The notes: generated by a model from the letters alone, not told the origin. 64,000 bases of DNA from Ralstonia pickettii (GCF_000607165.1 NZ_JFZG01000004.1:62001-126000); one strand, 5' to 3'; shown: positions 47,308 to 57,999, counted from the first letter of the stretch. Program-made: numbers and translations.

Positions 47308-47410
47308 CAGCCGCCCAGCCTCGCGCGGCTGGGGATCAAGCGAACAGAGGATTGCCCGGTGACGGCCGGCGCCTTACAAACAAAGAAAGAATTCTCCAGG
47401 AGAGATCCCA

Positions 47411-48754
47411 ATGTCCAGGAAGTATTTCGGCACCGACGGCATCCGTGGACGTGTCGGTGAAAGCCCGATCACGCCGGATTTTGTGCTGCGCCTTGGCTAC
47501 GCGGCGGGCCGTGTGCTGGCCCTTGGCAGCGAAGCACATGGCCACGGCCGTCCCACTGTGCTGATCGGTAAGGACACGCGCCTGTCGGGCTACATGCTGG
47601 AAGCCGCGCTGGAAGCCGGCTTTACCGCAGCCGGCGTTGATGTCTTGATGAGCGGGCCGCTGCCTACGCCTGGCGTGGCGTATCTCACGCGTGCGCTGCG
47701 GCTGTCGGCGGGAGTGGTGATTTCTGCATCACATAATCCGTACTACGACAACGGCATTAAGTTTTTTTCCGCCACCGGCGACAAGCTGCCAGACGAAACC
47801 GAGCTGCAAATCGAGGCGGAGCTGGAAAAGCCGATGGTGTGCGCGGCCTCAGACGCGCTGGGCCGTGCCCGTCGTATCGAGGATGCCGCTGGCCGCTACA
47901 TCGAGTTCTGCAAGAGCACGTTCCCGAGCGACCTGAACCTGTTTGGCATGAAAGTCGTGCTGGACAGCGCGCATGGCGCGGCTTATCACATCGCTCCGCA
48001 CGTCTTCCATGAATTGGGTGCGGATGTCGTGTCGATCGGCAACCAGCCGAATGGCCGCAACATCAACGACGGCTATGGCGCGACGGCACCGGGCAAGTTG
48101 GTCGAAGCCACGCGCGAGCACGGGGCCGACATTGGCCTGGCCTTCGACGGCGATGCTGACCGCTTGCAGGTGGTGGACCGCAATGGCCGCCTCTACAACG
48201 GCGACGAACTGCTCTATGTGATGGTGCAGGCGCGCCGTGCGGCGGGCCAGACGGTGCCGGGTGCGGTCGGCACACTTATGACCAATCTCGCCGTGGAGCT
48301 GGCGCTCAAGGCGCAGGGCGTCGAGTTCGTGCGCGCCAAGGTGGGCGACCGCTACGTGCTGGAAGAGCTGAAGAAGAATGGTTGGCTGCTGGGCGGCGAA
48401 GGGTCGGGCCACTTGCTCTGCCTGGACAAGCACAGCACGGGCGACGGCATCATCTCGGCGCTCCAGGTGCTTGCGGCATTGCGTCGCAGTGGCCAGACGC
48501 TGGATCAAATGCTGGATGGCGTGCGCCTGTTCCCGCAAAAGCTCATCAACGTGCGGGTCGAAAAGGGCTTCGACTGGAAATCGCACGCGGGCCTGCAGGC
48601 CGCGCTGAAGACCAGCGAGGCCGAGCTTGATGGCAAGGGACGTGTGCTGATCCGCCCGTCGGGTACGGAGCCGGTCGTCCGCGTGATGGTGGAAGCGCAG
48701 GATGCAGAGCTGGCCAACCAACATGCGGAGCGCCTTGCTGCGACGTTGCAGTAA
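47411..48754 (+). CDS. glmM: Phosphoglucosamine mutase
   Basis: 447 residues. The active-site phosphoserine is Ser107 in [12 protein letters not shown]. The metal loop is DGDADR, and the C-terminal phosphate-binding loop [11 protein letters not shown]. It converts glucosamine-6-phosphate to glucosamine-1-phosphate for UDP-GlcNAc, feeding peptidoglycan and lipopolysaccharide. AGGAGAG stands before the start. The folP-glmM order is conserved in proteobacteria. A terminator follows. Confidence 0.97.
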   Translation: MSRKYFGTDGIRGRVGESPITPDFVLRLGYAAGRVLALGSEAHGHGRPTVLIGKDTRLSGYMLEAALEAGFTAAGVDVLMSGPLPTPGVAYLTRALRLSAGVVISASHNPYYDNGIKFFSATGDKLPDETELQIEAELEKPMVCAASDALGRARRIEDAAGRYIEFCKSTFPSDLNLFGMKVVLDSAHGAAYHIAPHVFHELGADVVSIGNQPNGRNINDGYGATAPGKLVEATREHGADIGLAFDGDADRLQVVDRNGRLYNGDELLYVMVQARRAAGQTVPGAVGTLMTNLAVELALKAQGVEFVRAKVGDRYVLEELKKNGWLLGGEGSGHLLCLDKHSTGDGIISALQVLAALRRSGQTLDQMLDGVRLFPQKLINVRVEKGFDWKSHAGLQAALKTSEAELDGKGRVLIRPSGTEPVVRVMVEAQDAELANQHAERLAATLQ

Positions 48755-48781
48755 GTTGCTGCCAGACCAAGTAAATATGTC

Positions 48782-48809
48782 AAAAAGCGGCCTCCGGGCC
48801 GCTTTTTTT
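48782..48809 (+). terminator. Intrinsic terminator of glmM
   Basis: AAAAAGCGGCC (48782-48792) pairs with GGCCGCTTTTT (48797-48807) around TCCG, with seven T residues. Confidence 0.94.
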
Positions 48810-48863
48810 ATGCGCGTGAGTCGACTTTCATGCCTTGCAGCTCAGTTATGAGAAGTTTTCGTG

Positions 48864-48919
48864 TTGTCACATAACTGTCATTCAAGCCGCCTAAAGTTCG
48901 GATGTCAAAAATCTGTCAT
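48864..48919 (+). promoter_or_regulatory. pst operon promoter with two Pho boxes
   Basis: Box 1 is TTGTCAC-ATAA-CTGTCAT at 48864-48881, two 7-base half-sites at 11-base period. A -10 TAAAGT lies at 48892-48897, exactly 10 nt past box 1, the normal layout where PhoB replaces a -35. Box 2 is ATGTCAA-AAAT-CTGTCAT at 48902-48919, downstream of that -10 and overlapping the predicted start of transcription. The leader to the pstS ATG is about 42 nt. PhoB binding is inferred from the match to the known consensus. Confidence 0.85.
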
Positions 48920-48945
48920 CGCTCAACCGCTCCTCTGGAGAACTC

Positions 48946-49980
48946 ATGAAACTGGTCAAATCCGCAATCGCTGGCGTGGCTGCATTGGCTTTCGCTGGTG
49001 CCGCATTTGCTGTTGACATCACTGGCGCAGGCGCAACGTTCCCGGCACCCGTCTACAACAAGTGGGCGGCCGACTACAACAAGGCGACCCAAACCAAGGT
49101 GAACTACCAAGGTATCGGCTCGTCGGGCGGCATCAAGCAGATCACCGCCAAGACTGTCGACTTCGGTGCATCGGACATGCCGCTGAAGGACGAGGAGTTG
49201 AACAAGGATGGCCTGATCCAGTTCCCGACCGTGATTGGTGGCGTGGTGCCCGTGATCAACCTGCCGGGCGTGAAGCCGGGCGAGCTGACGCTGAACGGCC
49301 AATTGCTGGGTGACATCTATCTGGGCAAGATCAAGAAGTGGAATGATCCGGCCATCGCCAAGCTGAATCCGAAGGCCAAGCTGCCGGACCAAGACATCCT
49401 GGTGGTGCGCCGTGCTGACGGTTCGGGCACCTCGTTCATCTTCACGAACTACCTGTCGAAGGTGAACACCGAGTGGAAGAGCAAGGTGGGCGAAGGCACG
49501 ACCGTGAACTGGCCGACCGGTACGGGTGGCAAGGGCAACGAAGGCGTGGCCGCTTTCGTGCAGCGTCTGGGTGGTGCGGTTGGCTACGTTGAGTATGCCT
49601 ACGCCAAGCAGAACAAGATGACGTACGTGAACCTGCAGAACAAGTCGGGCGCCACCGTGCAACCGACCGCTGAAGCCTTCAAGGCCGCGGCTGCCGGCGC
49701 CGAGTGGAGCAAGTCGTACTACCAGATCCTGACGGACGAGCCGGGCAAGGACGCATGGCCGATCGCCGGTGCAACGTTCATTCTGCTGCACAAGACGCAA
49801 GCGAAGCCGGAGCAGGGCGCTGAAGTCATGAAGTTCTTCGACTGGGCCTACAAGGGTGGTGACGATGCCGCCAAGGGCCTGGACTACGTGCCGCTGCCGG
49901 ACGCTGTGAAGAACCAGATCCGCGCAACGTGGAAGTCGAGCGTGAAGGATGCATCGGGCAAGGTTGTGTACAACCACTGA
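48946..49980 (+). CDS. pstS: Phosphate ABC transporter periplasmic binding protein
   Basis: 344 residues. The signal peptide covers about 1-22 (cut after AFA). The mature start [20 protein letters not shown] and the phosphate-binding loops ([25 protein letters not shown]) are typical. It delivers phosphate to PstCA. It is first in pstSCAB-phoU-phoBR, directly under two Pho boxes. Confidence 0.97.
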   Translation: MKLVKSAIAGVAALAFAGAAFAVDITGAGATFPAPVYNKWAADYNKATQTKVNYQGIGSSGGIKQITAKTVDFGASDMPLKDEELNKDGLIQFPTVIGGVVPVINLPGVKPGELTLNGQLLGDIYLGKIKKWNDPAIAKLNPKAKLPDQDILVVRRADGSGTSFIFTNYLSKVNTEWKSKVGEGTTVNWPTGTGGKGNEGVAAFVQRLGGAVGYVEYAYAKQNKMTYVNLQNKSGATVQPTAEAFKAAAAGAEWSKSYYQILTDEPGKDAWPIAGATFILLHKTQAKPEQGAEVMKFFDWAYKGGDDAAKGLDYVPLPDAVKNQIRATWKSSVKDASGKVVYNH

Positions 49981-50096
49981 TGGTTGCCTGCTGCATAAGG
50001 GCTTGTAAGTAGGTGCAGCACAAGGTGCGGGGGGCGGTAAGAATCGGCCGCCCGCACCATTTCAAATGCTTCTTTCACGGCTGACCGGTTTCCCTC

Positions 50097-51071
50097 ATGG
50101 CCACGCTCTCTGATTCCTCTGGCGCTTCCCGTATGCGAGCACCCAGCCGCTTTGGCGACCTGGTGTTCGGCGGTCTGACCCGCCTTGCCGCAATCGTTAC
50201 GCTGTTATTGCTGGGCGGCATCATCATCTCGCTCATCATCAGCTCCTGGCCCACGATTCAGAAATTTGGCCTGTCGTTCCTGTGGAATTCGGAATGGGAT
50301 CCGCCCTCCGACATCTATGGCGCGCTGGTGCCCGTCTACGGCACCCTGGTCACGTCGCTGATCGCGCTCATCATTGCCGTGCCTGTGAGCTTCGGCATTG
50401 CCCTGTTCTTGACCGAGCTGTCGCCGGCCTGGCTGCGCCGACCGCTGGGTACCGCCATCGAGCTGCTTGCTGCAGTGCCGTCCATCGTGTACGGCATGTG
50501 GGGCCTGCTCGTGTTTGCCCCGATTTTCGGCGAATACTTTCAAAAACCGCTGGCGGCGACCGTCGGCAAGATTCCGGTCATCGGGGCGCTGTTTCAAGGT
50601 GCGCCGATCGGCATCGGCCTGCTCTGCGCCGGGGTGATCCTGGCGATCATGATCATTCCGTACATCTCGGCGGTGATGCGCGATGTGTTCGAAATCACGC
50701 CGACGCTGCTTAAGGAATCCGCCTACGGCGTGGGCTGCACGACGTGGGAAGTCATGTGGAACGTGGTGCTGCCTTACACCAAGGCGGGTGTGATCGGCGG
50801 TGTGATGCTGGGCCTGGGGCGCGCAATCGGCGAGACCATGGCCGTGACGTTCGTGATCGGCAACACCAACCTGCTGTCCGATCCGTCGTTGTTCTCGCCG
50901 GGTAACAGCATCACGTCGGCGCTGGCCAATGAGTTTGCGGAAGCGGGGCAGGGCCTGCATACCGCGGCGCTCATGGAGCTGGGCTTGATCCTGTTCGTCA
51001 TCACGTTCATCGTGCTGGCCGCGTCCAAGTTGCTGCTTCTGCGCCTGCAGAAGAGCGAGGGTCAGAAGTGA
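50097..51071 (+). CDS. pstC: Phosphate ABC transporter permease PstC
   Basis: 324 residues with six membrane helices. The binding-protein-dependent permease domain carries the EAA-like loop ([20 protein letters not shown]). PstC with PstA forms the phosphate channel. Its stop overlaps the GTG start of pstA. Confidence 0.96.
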   Translation: MATLSDSSGASRMRAPSRFGDLVFGGLTRLAAIVTLLLLGGIIISLIISSWPTIQKFGLSFLWNSEWDPPSDIYGALVPVYGTLVTSLIALIIAVPVSFGIALFLTELSPAWLRRPLGTAIELLAAVPSIVYGMWGLLVFAPIFGEYFQKPLAATVGKIPVIGALFQGAPIGIGLLCAGVILAIMIIPYISAVMRDVFEITPTLLKESAYGVGCTTWEVMWNVVLPYTKAGVIGGVMLGLGRAIGETMAVTFVIGNTNLLSDPSLFSPGNSITSALANEFAEAGQGLHTAALMELGLILFVITFIVLAASKLLLLRLQKSEGQK

Positions 51072-51994
51072 ACCAACGCGATCTGCCTGACGCTATGAGA
51101 CCCAATACCATGCGTATGTCTTCCATTCCTGCCGTCCGCGCCGACTCTGAAAAGATCAAGGCACGCCTGCAGGCCCGCCGCCGCAACGTCAACGGGATTG
51201 CGCTGGCGCTGTCACTCGCCGCCATGGCCTTCGGCCTGGTGTGGCTGGCATGGATTCTGTGGACCACGCTCTCGCTGGGTGTGGGTGGCCTGTCGATGTC
51301 GCTCTTCACGGAGATGACGCCGGCGCCCAATACGCCGGGAGGCGGCCTCGCCAACGCCATCGCAGGATCGTTCCTGCTGGTGGGCATGGCCACGCTGATC
51401 GGCACGCCGCTGGGCATCATGGCGGGCATCTATCTAGCCGAGTACGGCAAGACGTCGATGCTGGCCAGCGCCACGCGCTTCATCAATGACATCCTGCTGT
51501 CGGCACCGTCCATCGTGATCGGCCTGTTCGTGTATGCCGTCGTGGTGGCCCGCGTGCAGCACTTCTCGGGTATTGCCGGCGTGCTTGCGCTGGCGCTGCT
51601 CCAGATTCCGATCGTGGTGCGCACCACCGAGAACATGCTGAACCTGGTGCCCAACGCGATGCGTGAAGCCGCCATGGCGCTTGGCACGCCCAAGTGGAAG
51701 ATGATCCTGTCGATTACGCTCAAGGCGTCGTATGCCGGCGTGATTACGGGTGTGCTGCTGGCCGTCGCTCGCATTGCCGGCGAAACCGCGCCGCTGCTCT
51801 TTACCGCCCTGAACAACCAGTTCTGGAGTCTGGATCTGAATCAGCCGGTGGCCACGCTGCCGACCGTGATCTTCAAGTTTGCGATGAGCCCGTTTCCCGA
51901 GTGGCAGCAATTGGCCTGGGCCGGGGTGTTCCTGATTACGTTGGGTGTGCTGGGGCTGAACGTCCTCGCGCGTGCCTTGTTCACCAAGAAATGA
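51068..51994 (+). CDS. pstA: Phosphate ABC transporter permease PstA
   Basis: 308 residues if started at GTG 51068, which overlaps the pstC stop as GTGA; ATG codons at 51095, 51110 and 51116 are alternatives that lose only N-terminal residues. Six membrane helices and the EAA loop ([20 protein letters not shown]) identify PstA. Its stop overlaps the pstB ATG at 51991. Confidence 0.95.
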   Translation: MNQRDLPDAMRPNTMRMSSIPAVRADSEKIKARLQARRRNVNGIALALSLAAMAFGLVWLAWILWTTLSLGVGGLSMSLFTEMTPAPNTPGGGLANAIAGSFLLVGMATLIGTPLGIMAGIYLAEYGKTSMLASATRFINDILLSAPSIVIGLFVYAVVVARVQHFSGIAGVLALALLQIPIVVRTTENMLNLVPNAMREAAMALGTPKWKMILSITLKASYAGVITGVLLAVARIAGETAPLLFTALNNQFWSLDLNQPVATLPTVIFKFAMSPFPEWQQLAWAGVFLITLGVLGLNVLARALFTKK

Positions 51995-52782
51995 CCATGA
52001 CTGCTACGTCCCTCGAAGTGCGCACGCAAAGCCCGAAGATCGATGTTCGCGACCTGAACTTCTACTATGGCAAGTTCCACGCGCTGAAGAACATCTCGAT
52101 GCAGATTCCCGAGAAGCAGGTGACGGCCTTCATTGGCCCGTCGGGCTGCGGCAAGTCGACTCTGCTGCGTACGTTCAACAAGATGTACGCGCTGTATCCG
52201 GAGCAGCGTGCCGAAGGCCAGATCAACATGGACGGCGAGAACCTGCTGACCTCGCGCATGGACATTGCCCTGCTGCGTGCCAAGGTCGGCATGGTGTTTC
52301 AGAAGCCGACGCCGTTCCCGATGTCGATCTACGACAACATCGCTTTCGGTGTGAAGCTGTTCGAGCGTCTGTCGCGCTCTGAAATGGACGATCGCGTGGA
52401 ATGGGCACTGACCAAGGCCGCGCTGTGGAACGAAGTGAAGGACAAGCTCAACCAGTCAGGCTACGGCCTGTCGGGCGGTCAGCAGCAGCGTCTGTGTATC
52501 GCGCGCGGCATTGCCATCCGCCCCGAAGTGCTGCTGCTGGATGAGCCGTGCTCGGCGCTGGACCCGATTTCCACGGGCAAGATCGAAGAGCTGATCGCCG
52601 AACTGAAGGATGACTACACGGTCGTCATCGTCACGCATAACATGCAGCAGGCGGCGCGTTGCTCCGACTTCACGGCGTACATGTATCTGGGCGAGCTGAT
52701 CGAGTTCGGCGACACCGAAAAGATCTTCATCAAGCCGCAGCGCAAAGAAACCGAAGACTACATTACCGGCCGCTTCGGCTGA
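51991..52782 (+). CDS. pstB: Phosphate ABC transporter ATP-binding protein PstB
   Basis: 263 residues from the ATG that overlaps the pstA stop (ATGA); a second ATG at 51997 is equally possible. Walker [10 protein letters not shown], signature [16 protein letters not shown] and Walker [13 protein letters not shown] are standard, and [20 protein letters not shown] (20 shown) is diagnostic for PstB. It energises phosphate uptake and, through PhoU, influences PhoR signalling. Confidence 0.97.
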   Translation: MTMTATSLEVRTQSPKIDVRDLNFYYGKFHALKNISMQIPEKQVTAFIGPSGCGKSTLLRTFNKMYALYPEQRAEGQINMDGENLLTSRMDIALLRAKVGMVFQKPTPFPMSIYDNIAFGVKLFERLSRSEMDDRVEWALTKAALWNEVKDKLNQSGYGLSGGQQQRLCIARGIAIRPEVLLLDEPCSALDPISTGKIEELIAELKDDYTVVIVTHNMQQAARCSDFTAYMYLGELIEFGDTEKIFIKPQRKETEDYITGRFG

Positions 52783-52822
52783 CCTGCAACAACGCTGAAG
52801 CTGAAGCGACAAGGAGAAACCG

Positions 52823-53536
52823 ATGTCTGAGAAGCATCTGTCATCGCAGTTTGACACCGACCTGACCTCCATCAGCACCAAGGTGCTGCAGATGGGCGGC
52901 CTGGTGGAAGCGCAGATTGCACGCGCCATGCGCGCGCTGGCCAATTTCGACACCGCCATGTGCGATCAAGTCTTGGCCGTGGAGCTGGAAATCAACGCGC
53001 TCGAGATCGAGATCGACGGCGACTGCAACAACATCATCGCGCGCCGCCAGCCGACCGCTCGCGACCTGCGTTTGGTGATGGCCATCTCGAAGACCATCAC
53101 GAACCTTGAGCGTGCCGGCGACGAAGCCGAGAAGATCGCCAAGCGCACCAAGCGCATCATGCAGGACCCGTCGGCACATGCGTTGAACTACGCTGGTGTG
53201 GAGCGCTCGGGCGAGATGGCCGCGACCATCCTGCGTCACGCGCTGGACGCCTTCGCACGCCTGGACACCGCTGCTGCCTTGTCGATCCTGCAGGAAGACA
53301 AGGCCATCGATGAGGAATTCCGCGGCTTCATGCGCGAACTCATCACGTACATGATGGAGAACCCGCGCACGATTTCGGTAGCGCTGGATCTGCTGTTCAT
53401 TGCCAAGGCCATTGAGCGTATTGGCGATCACGCCAAGAACATCGCCGAGTTTATTATCTACATCGTCAAGGGCACCGACGTCCGGCACGCTTCACGCGAG
53501 ACGCTGGCACGCGAGATCCTCGGCGAGGGCGAATAA
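52823..53536 (+). CDS. phoU: Phosphate signalling regulator PhoU
   Basis: 237 residues made of two three-helix PhoU repeats. Each contains the metal-binding E/D-x-x-x-D pattern, seen in NLERAGDEAEKIAKRTKRI and AIERIGDHAKNIAEFIIYI. PhoU links the Pst transporter state to PhoR and restrains the kinase when phosphate is plentiful. AAGGAG precedes the start. Confidence 0.97.
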   Translation: MSEKHLSSQFDTDLTSISTKVLQMGGLVEAQIARAMRALANFDTAMCDQVLAVELEINALEIEIDGDCNNIIARRQPTARDLRLVMAISKTITNLERAGDEAEKIAKRTKRIMQDPSAHALNYAGVERSGEMAATILRHALDAFARLDTAAALSILQEDKAIDEEFRGFMRELITYMMENPRTISVALDLLFIAKAIERIGDHAKNIAEFIIYIVKGTDVRHASRETLAREILGEGE

Positions 53537-53559
53537 AGGGCAGGACTGGAGACGTGAGC

Positions 53560-54273
53560 ATGCCGAGCAGTATTCTCGTCGTAGAAGACGAACCGGCGAT
53601 CGCTGAACTGATCGCCGTCAACCTGCAGCACGCGGGGCACTACCCGATCCGCGCGTACAACGCCGAGCAGGCACTGTCGCTGATGAGCGATGTGCTGCCC
53701 GACCTCGTTCTGCTCGATTGGATGCTGCCGGGCAAGTCGGGCGTGATGTTCGCCAAGGAGCTGCGCGCCAACGAGCGCACGCGCCAAATCCCGATCATCA
53801 TGCTGACGGCCCGCAGCGAAGAGCAGGACAAGATCATGGGCTTGGACAGCGGCGCGGACGATTACGTCACGAAGCCGTTCTCGCCCAAGGAACTGCTGGC
53901 TCGCATCAAGGCCGTGCTGCGCCGCCGCGCGCCGCAGCTGACCGACGACGTGGTGGCGATCAACGGCCTGAAGCTGGATCCGGCCACGCACCGCGTAACG
54001 GCCACGAACATCGAAGCAGAGAATCCGATCAAGCTGGACCTCGGCCCGACGGAGTTCCGTCTGCTGCATTTCCTGATGACGCATCCGGAGCGCGTGCACA
54101 GCCGCTCGCAGCTGCTCGACCAAGTGTGGGGCGACCACGTTTTCGTGGAAGAGCGCACGGTGGACGTGCACATCAAGCGTCTGCGTGCAGCGCTCGCGCC
54201 GGGCGGCTACAGCAACATGATCGAAACCGTGCGCGGCAGCGGCTACCGCCTGGCGCGCAATCCGGGGCAATAA
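53560..54273 (+). CDS. phoB: Phosphate regulon response regulator PhoB
   Basis: 237 residues. The receiver domain has the acidic pair in VVEDE, phosphoacceptor Asp53 (LLDWMLPG) and Lys in YVTKPFSP. The C-terminal winged-helix OmpR-type domain ends GSGYRLARN. The start is set at ATG 53560, 8 nt after GGAG; a GTG at 53554 is closer than normal to that site. It binds Pho boxes such as those before pstS and olsB in this window. Confidence 0.97.
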   Translation: MPSSILVVEDEPAIAELIAVNLQHAGHYPIRAYNAEQALSLMSDVLPDLVLLDWMLPGKSGVMFAKELRANERTRQIPIIMLTARSEEQDKIMGLDSGADDYVTKPFSPKELLARIKAVLRRRAPQLTDDVVAINGLKLDPATHRVTATNIEAENPIKLDLGPTEFRLLHFLMTHPERVHSRSQLLDQVWGDHVFVEERTVDVHIKRLRAALAPGGYSNMIETVRGSGYRLARNPGQ

Positions 54274-54357
54274 CGTATCAGTCAGACGAGCGCGCGAGCC
54301 GGGGTTTCCAATCGCGCGTTCACACGTCCGTCGCGGTCCAGCGCTTAGAATGCCTTC

Positions 54358-55686
54358 ATGAACGTCTTCTGGACCCGCTTTGCCGTCTTTGCCGCCCTCA
54401 TGGGCATCGTCACGGCATGCCTGTATCTCTTCGTCGACCATGTCGTTGCGCTGGCCGTTCTCAGTGCAATGCTGTTGGCGATGCTCCTGTATTACGTCTA
54501 TCAGATCCAACGCCTGTGGCGTGTGCTGGACTCGCCGGCCTATGGCGAGATTCCCAGCGCGTTGGGTCTGTGGGGCGAGGTCTACTACCGCCTGCATCGG
54601 TTGATGAAGGGCTGGCGCACCCAGGTGCTGCAGGTTGAACAACAGCACAGCCGGTTCATCCAGGCCATTCAAGCGTCGCCCAACGGCGTGCTCATGCTTG
54701 ACGGCGAAGACCAGATCGAATGGTGCAACGCGGTCGCTGAAGAGCACTTCGGTCTCTCTGCCAGGCGTGACCTGCGCCAACGCATTACCCACCTGATCCG
54801 CCGACCGGAGTTCGTGCGCTACCTTGCGCGCGGCGAGTTCGAGGAGCCGCTCACCATGCATGACGTGGGCCCGCACAAGCAAAGCATCATCTCTGCCCAA
54901 ATCTTGCCGTATGGCGAAGACCGCAAGCTGCTGGTGTCGCAGGACATCACCAAGCTGGAGAACACCGAAGCGATGCGCCGCGATTTCGTGGCCAACGTCT
55001 CGCACGAGCTGAAGACGCCGCTGACCGTGCTCTCGGGTTTTCTGGAAACGGTGCGCGACCTTCCGCTGCCGGAAGAAGACAAGAAGCGCTACCTGGACAT
55101 GATGCATACGCAAGCCATGCGCATGCAGCATCTGGTGGAAGATTTGTTGGCGCTCGCCACGCTGGAGGGCAATTCCGAGCCACCGTCGCTGGCGCCCGTG
55201 CCCATGCAGCGCATGATGCTGCAGCTGCAGCACGATATCGAAGCGCTGTCTGCGGGCCGGCACACCGTCAGCATGACGTGCGATCCCGCCGTGAGCGTGT
55301 GCGGCGCCGAGCTTGAACTACTTTCCGCATTCAGCAACCTGGCGTCCAACGCGGTGCGCTATACGCCCGATGGCGGCACGATCCGCCTCGATTGGGGCGT
55401 GCGCGATGGGCACGCGGTGTACTCCGTCACCGACACTGGGATTGGTATTGCGCCCGAACATATTCCGCGTCTGACCGAGCGTTTTTATCGCGTGGACCGC
55501 AGCCGTTCACGCGACACCGGCGGTACCGGGCTGGGCTTGGCCATTGTCAAACACGTGCTATCACGCCACGGTGGAGAACTGCAGGTGACCAGCGAGCACG
55601 GCAAGGGCAGCACCTTCCGCGCCGTGTTCCCGCCGGAGCGCACGGTGGTGCGCAGCGCCAGCGTTGCCGATGAGCGCGTCGCCTGA
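54358..55686 (+). CDS. phoR: Phosphate regulon sensor histidine kinase PhoR
   Basis: 442 residues. Two membrane helices at about 5-26 and 28-48 leave almost no periplasmic loop. A PAS domain (about 95-200) follows, then the HisKA domain with His216 (VSHELKTPLT) and the ATPase domain with DTGIGIAPEHIPRLTERFYR (20 shown) and GTGLGLAIVKHVL. The lack of a periplasmic sensor is normal for PhoR, which reads the Pst/PhoU state. The gene ends at a bidirectional terminator. Confidence 0.96.
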   Translation: MNVFWTRFAVFAALMGIVTACLYLFVDHVVALAVLSAMLLAMLLYYVYQIQRLWRVLDSPAYGEIPSALGLWGEVYYRLHRLMKGWRTQVLQVEQQHSRFIQAIQASPNGVLMLDGEDQIEWCNAVAEEHFGLSARRDLRQRITHLIRRPEFVRYLARGEFEEPLTMHDVGPHKQSIISAQILPYGEDRKLLVSQDITKLENTEAMRRDFVANVSHELKTPLTVLSGFLETVRDLPLPEEDKKRYLDMMHTQAMRMQHLVEDLLALATLEGNSEPPSLAPVPMQRMMLQLQHDIEALSAGRHTVSMTCDPAVSVCGAELELLSAFSNLASNAVRYTPDGGTIRLDWGVRDGHAVYSVTDTGIGIAPEHIPRLTERFYRVDRSRSRDTGGTGLGLAIVKHVLSRHGGELQVTSEHGKGSTFRAVFPPERTVVRSASVADERVA

Positions 55687-55718
55687 TCACCAGTTCTCTC
55701 CATCCATTGAGCGAATGA

Positions 55719-55746
55719 AAAACGCACGCTGTTGAGCGTGCGTTTT
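55719..55746. terminator. Bidirectional terminator between phoR and ppk
   Basis: AAAACGCACGCT (55719-55730) pairs with AGCGTGCGTTTT (55735-55746) around GTTG. It serves the convergent phoR and ppk genes. Confidence 0.93.
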
Positions 55747-55764
55747 CGTTTGCAGCGCTGGCGA

Positions 55765-57936
55765 TCAGCCTGCGGAGATCTCCACCGGTGCACGCACCGT
55801 CGGTTCCGCAGCCGTTGCCGCCGCCACTGCGGCAGCCGTCTCCGCCGCTGCAGCGGCCTGCGGCGAGAAGTGGTTCAGCAGTTCCAACTGGCTGACGCGC
55901 ACGTGCTTGCCCCGCGTCTGACGCTGCACGTAGCGGCCATCCTGCTGCATGACCCACGCCGACGCGTTGTCGCGCAGATGCACCTGCAGGCTTTCCCTGA
56001 TGACGCGTGCCTTGAGCTTGCGGTCCAGCACGGGGAATGCCACCTCCACGCGGCGGAACAGGTTGCGGTCCATCCAGTCGGCGCTGGAGAGATAGACGAC
56101 TTCCTCGCCGCCGGCATGGAAGTAATAGACGCGGTGGTGCTCCAGGAAACGCCCGACGATGGAGCGCACGCTGATGTTCTCCGATAGCCCCGGAACGCCC
56201 GGCTTGAGCGCACATACTCCGCGCACGATCAAGTCGACTTTCACGCCCGCCCGCGACGCCTTGTACAACTCGTCGATGATGGCCGGCTCCAGTAGCGCAT
56301 TCATTTTGCCGATGATGCGCGCACGTTTGCCTGCGCGAGCAGCACGTGCTTCGGCTCGGATGTGCTCGATCAGGTTGTCGTGCATCGTGAACGGCGAGTG
56401 CCACAGATGATGCAGCTTGACCTGCGCGCCCGTGCCTGTCAGCAACTGGAACACGTGATGCACGTCTTCGCAGATTTGCTCGTTGGCGGTCATCAGGCCG
56501 AAGTCGGTGTAGAGGCGGGCGGTCTTGGGGTGGTAGTTGCCCGTGCCCAGGTGCGCGTAGCGGCGCAGCTTGACCGTCTTGCCCTTGCCAGACACCTCGC
56601 GGCGCACCACCAGCAGCATCTTTGCGTGGCACTTGTGGCCAACCACGCCATACACGACATGTGCGCCGGCCGATTCAAGCTGGTCCGCCCAGTTGATGTT
56701 CGTCTCTTCGTCAAAGCGCGCGAGCAGTTCGACGACAACGGTCACCTCCTTGCCGTTGTGCGCCGCTTTGATGAGCGCTTCCATTACCGTGGATTCGTTG
56801 CCGGTACGGTAGACGGTCTGCTTGATGGCGACCACGTCAGGGTCGCGCGCAGCTTGCTGCAGCAGTTCCAGCACGGGCGTGAAGCTTTCGTACGGGTGGT
56901 GCAGCAGGATGTCGCCCTGGCGGATGGCGTCGAACACGTTCGAGCTGTTGGCCACCTGCTTGACTGTTGCTGGCACATGCGGCGGGTACTTCAGCACCGG
57001 CTTGTCGACCATGTCGGGCACTTGCAGCAGGCGCACCAGGTTCACAGGGCCCTTGACGCGGTAGCAGTCTGCGTCGGTCAGGCCGAACTCCTGCAGCAGG
57101 CGCACCACCAGTGCCGGTGAGGTATCGTGCGCGAGTTCCAGCCGCACCGCGTCGCCAAAATGGCGCGTGGATAGTTCGCCCTGAAGCGCTTCGCGCAAGT
57201 CCGTGATTTCATCTTCCGACACGAACAGGTCGGAATTGCGTGTTACGCGGAATTGGTAGCAGCCGTGTACGTCGATCTGCGGAAACAGTTCGTGCACAAA
57301 GCCCTGCATGAACGACGAGAGCAGCACGAACCCGTACTGGTAGCCCGACAGTTCCGGCGGCATCTGCACAAGCCGGGGCAGGGCGCGCGGCGCCTGCACG
57401 ATGGCCAGTTCAGCTTCGCGGCCGAAAGCATCCTTGCCCGACAGCTCGATGATGAAGTTCAAGCTCTTGTTCAACACGCGCGGGAAGGGGTGCGCCGGGT
57501 CCAGTGCCATTGGCGTCAGGATGGGCACCAGTTCGCGCTGGAAGAAACTGCGGCACCAGGCGCGCTGGGCTTCATTCCAGTTGGTCGTCATGTGGAAGAA
57601 GACGCCTTCCTTCTCCAGCAGGGGCAGGATGTCGTCCTGCAACATGGCATACTGTTGCGCGACCAGCTGCCGCACCCGCTCCGAAACCACGCCAAATGCC
57701 TGCTGCACCGACAGCCCGTCGGGCGTGACCGACGAAGGGTTGTCGCGCATCTGCTCCTTCAATCCGGCAATGCGGATTTCAAAGAACTCATCGAGATTGC
57801 TCGACACGATGCAGATGAATTTCAGCCGCTCCATCAGCGGCACACCCGGGTCAGCGGCCTGGGCGAGCACACGGGCATTGAATTCCAGGATGCCCAGTTC
57901 GCGATTGAGCAGATCGCCCGCGGGCAATGTCGACAT
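55765..57936 (-). CDS. ppk: Polyphosphate kinase 1
   Basis: 723 residues from ATG 57936. The PPK1 N domain starts LLNRELGILEFNARVLAQA; the head domain and two PLD-like catalytic domains follow. The phosphorylated His lies in GVVGHKCHAKMLLV, and the second HxK-like site is in RVYYFH. An Ala/Glu-rich tail of about 40 residues is extra. It makes polyphosphate from ATP. An ATG at 57975 is also in frame, but a Pho-like box lies 7 nt upstream of it, favouring the shorter start. It diverges from ppx. Confidence 0.95.
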   Translation of the reverse strand: MSTLPAGDLLNRELGILEFNARVLAQAADPGVPLMERLKFICIVSSNLDEFFEIRIAGLKEQMRDNPSSVTPDGLSVQQAFGVVSERVRQLVAQQYAMLQDDILPLLEKEGVFFHMTTNWNEAQRAWCRSFFQRELVPILTPMALDPAHPFPRVLNKSLNFIIELSGKDAFGREAELAIVQAPRALPRLVQMPPELSGYQYGFVLLSSFMQGFVHELFPQIDVHGCYQFRVTRNSDLFVSEDEITDLREALQGELSTRHFGDAVRLELAHDTSPALVVRLLQEFGLTDADCYRVKGPVNLVRLLQVPDMVDKPVLKYPPHVPATVKQVANSSNVFDAIRQGDILLHHPYESFTPVLELLQQAARDPDVVAIKQTVYRTGNESTVMEALIKAAHNGKEVTVVVELLARFDEETNINWADQLESAGAHVVYGVVGHKCHAKMLLVVRREVSGKGKTVKLRRYAHLGTGNYHPKTARLYTDFGLMTANEQICEDVHHVFQLLTGTGAQVKLHHLWHSPFTMHDNLIEHIRAEARAARAGKRARIIGKMNALLEPAIIDELYKASRAGVKVDLIVRGVCALKPGVPGLSENISVRSIVGRFLEHHRVYYFHAGGEEVVYLSSADWMDRNLFRRVEVAFPVLDRKLKARVIRESLQVHLRDNASAWVMQQDGRYVQRQTRGKHVRVSQLELLNHFSPQAAAAAETAAAVAAATAAEPTVRAPVEISAG

Positions 57937-57965
57937 GTTGTGTTCAGACGGATGACGATCCGGCC

Positions 57966-57999
57966 ACTTTTTCATAGTTCGGTGTCAAATTTGTGACAC
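57966..57999 (-). promoter_or_regulatory. Palindromic Pho-box-like site before ppk, shared gap with ppx
   Basis: GTGTCA (57982-57987) and TGACAC (57994-57999) form a perfect 6-6-6 palindrome. Read toward ppk it is GTGTCAC-AAAT-TTGACAC, close to a Pho box. A weak -10 AAAAGT (57966-57971) lies 10 nt past it, the same distance as at pstS and olsB. A start near 57960 fits ppk translation from 57936. The palindrome could equally be an operator for both genes. Confidence 0.5.

Noticed and set aside
53458-55263. A 601-residue minus-strand frame opposite phoB and phoR
   Set aside because: Same high-GC shadow effect. phoB and phoR are unambiguous on the plus strand.
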